DNA of 64,000 bases from Acidovorax sp. Leaf191 (GTDB lineage: Bacteria > Pseudomonadota > Gammaproteobacteria > Burkholderiales > Burkholderiaceae_C). Below the pieces are notes generated by a model, which saw nothing but the letters and a program-made list of their open reading frames with translations, had not been told where the DNA came from and did no database searches. The translations under genes were made by a program, and so were the position numbers. The stretch's first letter is position 1, and the number at the start of each line of letters is the position of its first letter. Location: NCBI RefSeq assembly GCF_001424425.1, contig NZ_LMPT01000018.1:434001-498000 (forward strand). The letters run 5' to 3'. Of the stretch, positions 43,674 to 50,813 are shown one piece after another.

Positions 43674-43794
43674 GAAAAGCGGCTTTCTCAGGCGGAACCG
43701 GTGATTTTAGGCGCTCGCAGACCCTTCGCTCCGCGGCGGGGCCGGCCCGGCGCTGGATCACAATGCGCGGCATCGACAACCACAGGACAAATCG

Positions 43795-44964
43795 ATGGCG
43801 AAGAGGACCTTGGCAAAGACTCTGGGGTGGGGTGTGGGCGGCATCTTGCTGGCGGGTGCGGCCTACCTGGCGTGGTGGCCCGTGCCCATCCGGCCGGTGG
43901 CGTGGACGGCCCCGGCCGCGCCGGGCTACCAGGGCGTGCACGCGCCCAACCAGCGCCTGGCGGGGCTGCAGATGATCGACCTGAAAGGCGAAGTCGGCCC
44001 CGAGCACATCGCGCTGGGCAAGGACGGCAAGCTCTACACCACGGTACTGAGCGGCAACATCCTGCGCATGAACCCCGACGGATCGGGCCAGGAGGTGTTT
44101 GCCAACACCGGCGGGCGGGTGCTGGGTTTTGACTTCGACGCAGCGGGAAACCTGATTGCGGCCGACGCGGTCAAGGGGCTGTTGTCGATCGCGCCCGACG
44201 GCAAGGTCACCGTGCTGGCCGACAAGGTCGGCAACGACCCCATCCGCTACGCCGACGGCGTGGTGGTGGCCCGAAGCGGCAAGATGTACCTGAGCGACGC
44301 CTCCACCCGCTTTGCGCCCAAGGACTGGGGCGGCACCTTCGAGGCCAGCGTGCTCGACATTCTGGAGCAGGCCAGCACCGGCCGCGTGCTCGAATACGAC
44401 CCCGCCACCCGCGCCACGCGCGTGGTGGCGCGCGGCATCAGCTTTGCCAACGGCGTGGCGCTCAGCCAGGATGGGCAAAGCCTGTTCGTCAACGAGACCG
44501 GCAAGTACCGGGTGTGGAAGATCGCAGTGGACGCGAACGACCTGGACATCAGCGAGGCCGATGCCAAGGTGAAGGCCCCCGCCGGCAGCCAGCCGGCGCC
44601 CCAGGCCCGCGTGCTGCTGGACAACCTGCCCGGCTACCCCGACAACCTCATGCGCGGCATGGACGGCCGCATCTGGCTGGGCTTTGCCAAGCCGCGCGGC
44701 GCCGCCATCGACAACATGGCCGGCAAGCCCTGGCTGCGCAGCCTGACGCTGCGACTGCCGCGCGCGCTGTGGCCCATCCCCAAGCCCTACGGCCATGTGA
44801 TCGCGTTCACCGACGACGGCAAGGTGGTGGCCGACCTGCAGGACCCGACGGGCGCCTACCCCGAGACCACGGCCATCACCGAGACGGCCGACCGGCTGTA
44901 TGTGCAAAGCCTGCACGCGCATGGCCTGGGCTGGTTGCCCAAGGACGTGCTGCAGCCGAAGTAG
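43795..44964 (+). CDS. SMP-30/gluconolactonase/strictosidine synthase-like protein
   Basis: A 389-residue beta-propeller protein anchored by an N-terminal membrane helix (about residues 11-28), so it faces the periplasm. Blades are visible as repeated GNI/GKV turns: GPEHIALGKDGKLYT near residue 63, DFDAAGNLIAADA near residue 112, RYADGVVVARSGKMYLSDAS near residue 150, GISFANGVALSQDGQSLFVNET near residue 215 and PDNLMRGMDGRIWLG near residue 280. This resembles the strictosidine synthase-like group of Ca-dependent hydrolases. The substrate is unknown. Confidence 0.83.
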   Translation: MAKRTLAKTLGWGVGGILLAGAAYLAWWPVPIRPVAWTAPAAPGYQGVHAPNQRLAGLQMIDLKGEVGPEHIALGKDGKLYTTVLSGNILRMNPDGSGQEVFANTGGRVLGFDFDAAGNLIAADAVKGLLSIAPDGKVTVLADKVGNDPIRYADGVVVARSGKMYLSDASTRFAPKDWGGTFEASVLDILEQASTGRVLEYDPATRATRVVARGISFANGVALSQDGQSLFVNETGKYRVWKIAVDANDLDISEADAKVKAPAGSQPAPQARVLLDNLPGYPDNLMRGMDGRIWLGFAKPRGAAIDNMAGKPWLRSLTLRLPRALWPIPKPYGHVIAFTDDGKVVADLQDPTGAYPETTAITETADRLYVQSLHAHGLGWLPKDVLQPK

Positions 44965-45003
44965 CGTGCGGCCGCGCCTCGTGCGGGCTCTCGCTCGATC
45001 ATG

Positions 45004-45081
45004 CAACACCCCCAACCTTTCGGGCTGAGCCAGTCGAAGCCTTACGCAGCACTTCGACAAGCCCGGCGTGAACGGTGTTGC
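45004..45081. terminator. Extended REP-like hairpin between convergent genes
   Basis: Outer arms gcaacacc/ggtgttgc, then cgggct/agcccg and a cgaag/cttcg inner pair, resembling the REP at 35185-35244. It lies between the stop codons of the SMP-30-like and patatin genes and is followed by a short T-rich stretch (ttttctt), so it may end transcription in the plus direction. Confidence 0.6.
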
Positions 45082-45103
45082 TTTTCTTGAGGGCAGTGGG
45101 GTG

Positions 45104-46375
45104 TCAGGCGTGGTGCTTGGTCTGCACTTCGGCGCCGGTGTCCGTCCAGCCGAAGAACCGGCACACCTCGGCGCGCATCGCCAGCGTGTCGGCGCGGCCC
45201 AGGGCCATCAGCTCCTGCGTGTAGCCGGACTCGAACAGCAGGTAGCTGGCCAGCGCCGCGCCGCGCACATCCGCCATGTTGGACGTGACACCCAGCGCCG
45301 CCAGCATGGTGCGCACCGGGCCGGGCAGCTCGCCCACATGGCGCGCGGCCACGGCGTCCAGCCGCTGCGACGGCGCGATGACCAAGAGCTCGATGGGGCG
45401 CAGCGCGCTTTTGTTGCGCACGTCTTCGGGGATGAGCGACAGCGTCTGGTTCACGCGCTGCACGCGCTCCACGTCCACCGCCAGGGCATCGAGAAAGATG
45501 TTGGACAGCGCATGCCCCGCGATCTGCGCAAGCGAGGGGTAGTTGGCCGTGGGGTTGGCGGCGGTGTCGCCCTTGGGCTCGTGCATGCGGCCCGCGCCGA
45601 TCACGAGGATGCGCTCGGCCCCCAGGTGGATGGCCGGGGCGATGGGGGCCGACTGCCGCATGGAGCCGTCGCCGAAGAACTCGGTGTGGTCGCCGATGGT
45701 GATGCCCTTGGCCGGAAAGATGAACGGAATGGCCGAGGACGCGAGCAGGTGCTCGTGCGTGATGCGGTCGCGCGCCGCCTTGCGCTGCGAGCGCACCCAG
45801 GGCTGCACCGGCGCGTTGGATTCGAAGAAGGTCACGTGCTCGCCCGAGCTGTAGCTCGATGCCGTCACCGCCAGCGCCGTGAGGTGGCCCTTGCGGATGA
45901 GCCGGGGCAGGCGCACCAGCGGCACCATCTTGACCAGCAGTTTTTCCAGCGGCGAGTTGTCGAGCAGCGACCGGGGCCGCATGCGCCGCCAGCGCGCCAG
46001 GGCCCAGCCCATGGACAGCAGCGTGAGCCAGCGCGCCCCGCTGCGCATCACCGACAGCGAATCGGCCCCATACACCTGGCTGGCGTGGAACTGCCTCCAC
46101 ACCCTCGCAATGCGGCGCACCGCGCGGTCGAAGTGGTCCGCCCCGCAGGCCAGCGCGGCGGCATTGATGGCACCGGCCGAGGTGCCGGTGATGATCGGAA
46201 ACGGGTTGGGCTCGTCGCCAGCGCCGCAGGCGTTGCGGATGTCGGCAATGGCTTCGAGCACGCCCACCTGGTAGGCCGCGCGGGCGCCGCCGCCGGTCAA
46301 GAGCAGGCCCGTGGGGCGGACGGGCGGGGTGTGCGCGGCGGCGCCGGGCGCGGTGTGAGGGCGGGTCGATGGCAT
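45104..46375 (-). CDS. Patatin-like phospholipase
   Basis: A 423-residue lipid acyl hydrolase with a Ser-Asp dyad. The oxyanion loop GGGARAAY is at residues 28-35, the nucleophile Ser66 lies in GTSAG, and the Asp is in FGDGSMRQSAP near residue 235. No signal peptide is seen; the N-terminal 20 residues are Pro/Ala-rich and probably disordered. It likely acts on phospholipids at the cytoplasmic side or is exported by other means. Confidence 0.92.
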   Translation of the reverse strand: MPSTRPHTAPGAAAHTPPVRPTGLLLTGGGARAAYQVGVLEAIADIRNACGAGDEPNPFPIITGTSAGAINAAALACGADHFDRAVRRIARVWRQFHASQVYGADSLSVMRSGARWLTLLSMGWALARWRRMRPRSLLDNSPLEKLLVKMVPLVRLPRLIRKGHLTALAVTASSYSSGEHVTFFESNAPVQPWVRSQRKAARDRITHEHLLASSAIPFIFPAKGITIGDHTEFFGDGSMRQSAPIAPAIHLGAERILVIGAGRMHEPKGDTAANPTANYPSLAQIAGHALSNIFLDALAVDVERVQRVNQTLSLIPEDVRNKSALRPIELLVIAPSQRLDAVAARHVGELPGPVRTMLAALGVTSNMADVRGAALASYLLFESGYTQELMALGRADTLAMRAEVCRFFGWTDTGAEVQTKHHA

Positions 46376-46497
46376 CTGCGATGGGGCGAGGGTGTGCCCC
46401 GAGTGTGGGGTGCTCTACCGCTGGCCCCATCTGGGAAAACCCGCATGGCGGGCCGTGTGCGGTGCGGCGGTTGGCCGGCGGGTTACGGTTGTTGCTG

Positions 46498-46523
46498 TGC
46501 CTGCCTGCTTGCCTGCCTGCCTG
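46498..46523. repeat. TGCC/CTGC tetranucleotide tract
   Basis: About six tandem tetranucleotide units (tgcctgcctgcttgcctgcc...) with one imperfect unit, between the patatin gene and the Mrr-like gene. It is outside both coding regions and does not obviously control either. Confidence 0.7.
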
Positions 46524-46539
46524 AGAAGTCGGCTGCAGG

Positions 46540-47118
46540 TCAGCGCTGGCTCAGCAGCAGCACCGCCACGGCATCGCCCTGCAGCACGGCAATGCCGTGG
46601 TCGCGCGCAAACAGGCGTGCGTTGTCGCTCAACTGCCCGTGCGTGGCCACGTAGATGCCGCCCGACGACCCCCGGGCCTGAATCGCGGCGTGCAGCTCGC
46701 GCAGCGGCTCCACGCCGTGGGTGGCGGCCTTCCAGCGGCGGGCGCTGACCAGCGTCGTGCGCCCGTCCTGGGTCAGGCACAGGTCGGCCGCGCTGGTGGC
46801 GGGCAGGCGCTCGACCGCGTAGCCCGCGCGCGTCCAGGCGGCGGCCAGCGTGTCGGCAAAGCTGCGCCAGGGCATGCTGGCCACGGCGTCCAGCATCTCG
46901 GCCACCCGGGCGGGGTTGGGGGCGCGCAACTGCTTCCAGGCCGCGATGCAGCCCACCACCAGGATGGGAAAGCCAGCCAGCGCACCGACCACGAAGTATT
47001 CCTTGGGCAGCAGCGCGCCCGTCGCCATCACGATGAGGCCGACCACCAGGAAGCTGACCCACCAGGGTGAGCGCAGCAGCATGGCAAACAGGGACTTTTC
47101 GGCCATCTTGAATTTCAC
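46540..47118 (-). CDS. Membrane protein with Mrr-like restriction endonuclease domain
   Basis: A 192-residue protein with two N-terminal membrane helices (about 18-35 and 42-60) followed by an Mrr_cat-like domain (about 80-190). The core has WRSFADTLAAAW, a possible acidic residue in AADLCLTQDG, VSARRWKAATHG and GGIYVATHGQLSDNARLFA. Catalytic D-(E/Q)-x-K residues are not fully conserved (ARRWK replaces the usual QxKxW), so nuclease activity is uncertain. GTG 47118 is used, with GAGAAGG seven bases upstream. Confidence 0.78.
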   Translation of the reverse strand: MKFKMAEKSLFAMLLRSPWWVSFLVVGLIVMATGALLPKEYFVVGALAGFPILVVGCIAAWKQLRAPNPARVAEMLDAVASMPWRSFADTLAAAWTRAGYAVERLPATSAADLCLTQDGRTTLVSARRWKAATHGVEPLRELHAAIQARGSSGGIYVATHGQLSDNARLFARDHGIAVLQGDAVAVLLLSQR

Positions 47119-47243
47119 GGGGAAACCTTCTCTTCTTCTCGGTGGGTTCGGATGCGCCAGGGACGCGACAGGCGCGCATTGTCCTTCAGCCGAAGGGGCA
47201 CCGTCCTTCGGAATAGACTAGCGGACCCACAGGAGTTAATTGA

Positions 47244-48335
47244 ATGGCAGTCACCGAACAGGGCCTCTTGGCCGCTCTTTCTAGCGTTCTGGACCCCCAC
47301 ACGGGCAAGGATTTCGTCAGCTCCCGCGCCGTGCGCAACGTGCAGATCACCGGTGGCGACATCGCGTTCGACGTGGAACTGGGCTACCCCGCCAAGAGCC
47401 TGGTGCCCGAGCTGCGCCGCAGCCTGGTGGCCGCCGCCAAGGGCGTGGCGGGCGTGGACAACGTCTCGGTCAACATCACCACCAAGGTCATCGCCCATGC
47501 CGTGCAGCGCGGCGTGCAACTGCTGCCCCAGGTCAAGAACATCATCGCGGTGGCGTCGGGCAAGGGCGGCGTGGGCAAGAGCACCACCGCCGCCAACCTG
47601 GCCCTGGCCCTGGCCGCCGAGGGCGCCAGCGTGGGCGTGCTGGACGCCGACATCTACGGCCCCAGCCAGCCCATGATGCTGGGCATCAACCGCCGCCCCG
47701 AAAGCGACGATGGCAAGACCATGGAGCCGCTGGAGAACTACGGCGTGCAGGTCATGTCCATCGGCTTCCTGGTGGACCAGGACGAAGCCATGATCTGGCG
47801 CGGCCCCATGGCCACGCAGGCGCTGGAGCAGCTCTTGCGCCAGACCAACTGGAAGGACCTCGATTACCTCATCATCGACATGCCGCCGGGCACCGGCGAC
47901 ATCCAGCTCACGCTGTCCCAGCGCGTACCCATGACCGGCGCGGTGATCGTCACCACCCCGCAGGACATCGCCCTGCTGGACGCCAAGAAGGGCATCAAGA
48001 TGTTCGAGAAGGTGGGCGTGCCCATCCTGGGCATCGTCGAGAACATGGCCGCCCACGTGTGCAGCAACTGCGGCCATGTGGAGCACATTTTCGGCGCCGA
48101 CGGCGGCAAGAAGATGGCGGCCGACTACCACATGGACTACCTGGGTGCGCTGCCCCTGGACATGAGCATCCGCCTGCAGGCCGACAGCGGCAAGCCCACG
48201 GTGGTGGCCGACCCCGATGGCGAGATCGCCCAGATCTACAAGAAGGTGGCGCGCGACGTGGCGGTGAAGATCGCGCAGCAGGCCAAGGACTTCTCGAACA
48301 AGTTTCCGACGATTTCGATCAGCAAGAACACCTGA
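47244..48335 (+). CDS. apbC: Iron-sulfur cluster carrier protein ApbC (Mrp)
   Basis: P-loop ATPase of 363 residues that carries [4Fe-4S] clusters to target enzymes. An N-terminal MIP18-like domain (about 1-90) precedes the deviant Walker A GKGGVGKS near residue 107. DADIYGPSQPMMLG is near residue 134, and the cluster-binding CSNC lies near residue 272. The many Fe-S enzymes here (NadA, QueE, formate dehydrogenase) are possible clients. A ribosome site aggag lies ten bases before ATG 47244. It is divergent from the Mrr-like gene and sits opposite metG, as often in proteobacteria. Confidence 0.95.
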   Translation: MAVTEQGLLAALSSVLDPHTGKDFVSSRAVRNVQITGGDIAFDVELGYPAKSLVPELRRSLVAAAKGVAGVDNVSVNITTKVIAHAVQRGVQLLPQVKNIIAVASGKGGVGKSTTAANLALALAAEGASVGVLDADIYGPSQPMMLGINRRPESDDGKTMEPLENYGVQVMSIGFLVDQDEAMIWRGPMATQALEQLLRQTNWKDLDYLIIDMPPGTGDIQLTLSQRVPMTGAVIVTTPQDIALLDAKKGIKMFEKVGVPILGIVENMAAHVCSNCGHVEHIFGADGGKKMAADYHMDYLGALPLDMSIRLQADSGKPTVVADPDGEIAQIYKKVARDVAVKIAQQAKDFSNKFPTISISKNT

Positions 48336-48342
48336 GGTCGGG

Positions 48343-48398
48343 TTTGCTATTGAATGGATAGCTGTTGGCGCTTGATGGACAAGCGGTAGCGCACCAAA
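48343..48398 (+). repeat. Dispersed hairpin repeat family A, full copy
   Basis: Reads tttgctattgaatggatagc, tgttggcgcttgatggacaa, gcggtagcgc. The stem gcgcttg/caagcg(g) is clear. It starts just after the apbC stop and ends 23 bases before the YhcG-like gene. Confidence 0.75.
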
Positions 48399-48421
48399 AG
48401 GCTGCGCAGAGGACTAACCCC

Positions 48422-49480
48422 ATGAGCGAAAAGCCCGTCGGCCTGATCGACCCGCCCGCAGGCTACGCCGATTGGCTGGCCGAGTTGAAGGGGCGCATCC
48501 ACGGCTCCCAGCAGCGCGCCACGCTCGCTGTGAACCGTGAGTTGGTCCTGCTGTACGGGCAGATCGGCCGGGACATCCTGCAGCGCCAGGCGGCGCAGGG
48601 TTGGGGCTCGAAGGTGATCGATCGGCTGGCGCAGGACTTGCGCGCAGCCTTTCCTGAGATGAAGGGCTTTTCTCGGGCTAACCTCATGTACATGCGCGCG
48701 TTTGCGCAGGCGTGGCCTGATGCGGCAATTGTCCAACAGGCTGTTGGACAATTGCCTTGGGGCCACAACCTGGTGCTTCTGTCGCAGTTGAAAGATCCCG
48801 CGCAACGGCTGGCCTATGCACAAAGTGCCATTGCGCATGGATGGTCGCGCAATATCCTGAACATCCATATCGAAACACGTCGCCTGGAACGCAGCGGCCA
48901 GGCGGTGACGAATTTCGAGGGCTGCTTGCCCAACCCGCAGTCGGACTTGGCCCGAGAATCTCTGAAAGACCCCTACCGTTTTGACTTCCTGGGCTTGTCC
49001 GACGAGGCTCAAGAGCGCGAAATCGAAGGTGCCCTGGTCAAGCATGTGACTGAATTCCTGCTGGAACTCGGCGCAGGGTTTGCCTTCGTGGGCAGGCAGG
49101 TGCTGCTGGATGTGGGTGGCGACGAGTTTTTCATCGACCTGTTGTTCTATCACCTCAAACTGCGCTGCTATGTGGTGATCGAATTGAAGGCGGGCAAATT
49201 CAAACCCGAGCATCTCGGCCAATTGGGCTTCTACCTCACGGCAGTGGACCGCCAGGTCAAGGGCGAGTACGACAACCCCACGATTGGACTGCTGCTGTGC
49301 AAAACCAAGAACAAGGTGGTGGCTGAGTACGCTCTCGGAGACAAGTCGCAACCGATGGGCATTGCCGAGTACAAGTTGCTGGAGTCCCTGCCCGCAGAAT
49401 TGCAGACCAGCCTTCCCAGCATCGAGCAGATCGAGCGTGAACTGGCGGACAGCCCGATGCCCGATGCCGGAGATACTTGA
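48422..49480 (+). CDS. PDDEXK nuclease family protein (YhcG/DUF1016)
   Basis: A 352-residue member of the YhcG (DUF1016) family. The N-terminal domain has VNRELVLLYGQIGRDIL near residue 38, GFSRANLMYMRAFA near residue 80 and QLPWGHN near residue 109. The C-terminal nuclease-like domain has DEFFIDLLFYHLKLRCYVVIELKAGKF (in pieces, near residues 236-262), with the D...E-x-K pattern of PDDEXK enzymes. The biological role is unknown; the gene is patchy among strains. Lower G+C than neighbours and flanking repeat copies suggest acquisition by transfer. Confidence 0.88.
   Translation: MSEKPVGLIDPPAGYADWLAELKGRIHGSQQRATLAVNRELVLLYGQIGRDILQRQAAQGWGSKVIDRLAQDLRAAFPEMKGFSRANLMYMRAFAQAWPDAAIVQQAVGQLPWGHNLVLLSQLKDPAQRLAYAQSAIAHGWSRNILNIHIETRRLERSGQAVTNFEGCLPNPQSDLARESLKDPYRFDFLGLSDEAQEREIEGALVKHVTEFLLELGAGFAFVGRQVLLDVGGDEFFIDLLFYHLKLRCYVVIELKAGKFKPEHLGQLGFYLTAVDRQVKGEYDNPTIGLLLCKTKNKVVAEYALGDKSQPMGIAEYKLLESLPAELQTSLPSIEQIERELADSPMPDAGDT
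48725..48755. repeat. Perfect 31-base palindrome inside the YhcG-like gene
   Basis: Arms gcaattgtccaacag and ctgttggacaattgc flank one G. In frame it encodes AIVQQAVGQLP just before the conserved PWGHN motif. It could fold in the mRNA or bind a dimeric protein. Confidence 0.8.
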
Positions 49481-49530
49481 TTGCTCCTGAAATGTGAGCT
49501 TCTAGCGCTTTCTACATAAGCGCTACAGCC
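49480..49530 (+). repeat. Dispersed hairpin repeat family A, degenerate copy
   Basis: Reads attgctcctgaaatgtgagc, ttctagcgctttctacataa, gcgctacagcc. Stem agcgctt/aagcgct is intact. It follows the YhcG-like gene directly, so copies at 48343 and here bracket that gene. Confidence 0.5.
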
Positions 49531-49556
49531 AAAAAAATGCCTGCAAACCACCGCCC

Positions 49557-50507
49557 ATGAACCTGCTCGCCTCCCTGCGCTACCTGGTTGCCCTGCACGA
49601 GCACCGGCACTTCGGCCGGGCGGCGCAGGCCTGCCACATCACGCAACCGGCGCTGTCGAACGCGCTGCGCTCGCTGGAGGAGGAGTTCGGGGTCGTCATC
49701 GTGCAGCGCGCGCGCACCTATGTGGGCCTGACCCACGAGGGCGAGGCCGTGCTGGCCACGGCGCAGCGCATGCTGCGCGACAACGAGGTGCTGCGCCAGG
49801 AACTGCGCAGCACGGAGGCCGAGCCGCAGGGCCGCCTGCGCATGGCGTCCACGCCCACGGCGGTGCCCATCCTCTCGCGCTTTGCGGCCATGCTGCAGGC
49901 GCGGCACCCGGGCATACTGCCCGTGGTGTTGTCGATGAGTTCGCAGGAGCTCGAACAGCGGCTCGAAGACCTGTCGCTGGACCTGGCCGTGGGCTACAGC
50001 GAGCGCATGCAGGCCAAGCGCGTGAACCTGCGCTCGTGGCCGCAGTGCAACGAACACTACTACCTGCTGCGCCGTGCCCGCACGCCCGGCCCGGACCGCC
50101 TGTGCATCGGCGCGCCCATGCGCTGGAAGGACGCGGCGCGGCTGCCGCTGTGCCTGCTCACCCCCGACATGCACAACCGCTTCATCATCGACGAGGCGTT
50201 CCGCGAGGCGGGCGAACCCGTGCCGCCCGCCATCGAGACCAACTCGGTGCTGACGCTGGTGCTGTCCGTGCTGTCGGGCGAGGTCTGCAGCGTGCTGCCG
50301 GGCGCCATGGTGGCCGCCGCGCGCAGCGAACGCGGCCTGGAGGCCCTGCCCCTGGTCGCGCCCGATGTGCGCACGCCCATCGACTTCATGACCCAGCGCG
50401 GGCCCCGCGTTTCCCGGGCCCTCGAAGCCGCGCTCGAGCTGCTGGACCAGCCTGCCTGGCGGGACCATGTGGCGCTGCACTGCGGAGAGCTGAGGGACTC
50501 CCCCTGA
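49557..50507 (+). CDS. LysR family regulator of the formate dehydrogenase cluster
   Basis: A 316-residue LysR-type regulator. The winged helix-turn-helix covers residues 1-60 (LVALHEHRHFGRAAQACHIT, QPALSNALRSLEEE), and the effector-binding domain follows. It lies immediately upstream of, and in the same direction as, the formate transporter and dehydrogenase genes, so control of them by formate or a related signal is likely but inferred. Candidate binding palindromes are at 50628-50680. The stop codon overlaps the edge of a family B repeat. Confidence 0.9.
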   Translation: MNLLASLRYLVALHEHRHFGRAAQACHITQPALSNALRSLEEEFGVVIVQRARTYVGLTHEGEAVLATAQRMLRDNEVLRQELRSTEAEPQGRLRMASTPTAVPILSRFAAMLQARHPGILPVVLSMSSQELEQRLEDLSLDLAVGYSERMQAKRVNLRSWPQCNEHYYLLRRARTPGPDRLCIGAPMRWKDAARLPLCLLTPDMHNRFIIDEAFREAGEPVPPAIETNSVLTLVLSVLSGEVCSVLPGAMVAAARSERGLEALPLVAPDVRTPIDFMTQRGPRVSRALEAALELLDQPAWRDHVALHCGELRDSP

Positions 50508-50572
50508 GTCGCCTTCGGCGCCTTCCCCCAAGGGGGACGCACCCCGTGGCCTGGCAAAGCCAGTTCCACGGG
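50498..50572 (-). repeat. Repeat family B, full copy at the 3' end of the LysR gene
   Basis: On the minus strand it reads cccgtggaactggctttgcc, aggccacggggtgcgtcccc, then ttgggggaaggcgccgaagg and ends actcaggggg. This matches the copy at 38392-38481. The repeat edge contains the TGA stop of the LysR gene. The stem ccccc(a)agggg may stop transcription. Confidence 0.65.
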
Positions 50573-50627
50573 TGCACTGGCTTGGCAGCGCGCCAGTTTC
50601 GTCGGCTTTAGCGTGACTGACTTTGGC

Positions 50628-50680
50628 TGATTGCAAGCCATCTGCAATCAATTTCCATTCGCGTCATTCAATTGTTGAAT
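50628..50680. promoter_or_regulatory. Two palindromes upstream of the formate transport/dehydrogenase operon
   Basis: tgattgca-N7-tgcaatca at 50628-50650 and attcaa-ttg-ttgaat at 50666-50680 are both perfect. The second fits the T-N11-A pattern of LysR-type sites, and another attcaa half-site follows at 50695. This 306-base gap (50508-50813) otherwise contains only the family B repeat and no coding frame. Binding by the upstream LysR protein is inferred. Confidence 0.55.
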
Positions 50681-50813
50681 CGCAGCATGTGCCTATTCAA
50701 TTTGACGCCATGGCGCTCCTGTCCGGACACTCCGCCCCGCGCAATTGACTTGCGTCAAGAAAAACTGGTGCACGCCCTGCAGCGCCTGCACGACATCACA
50801 GGAGAGAGAACCT

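Noticed and set aside
41956..45060. A 1034-codon minus frame covering metG and the SMP-30-like gene
   Set aside because: It crosses two real genes in other frames and its product is Arg/Gly/His-rich with no recognisable domain.
46498..46523. TGCC tetranucleotide tract as a phase-variation switch
   Set aside because: It is outside any coding region and downstream of the nearest gene, so slippage would not change a protein.
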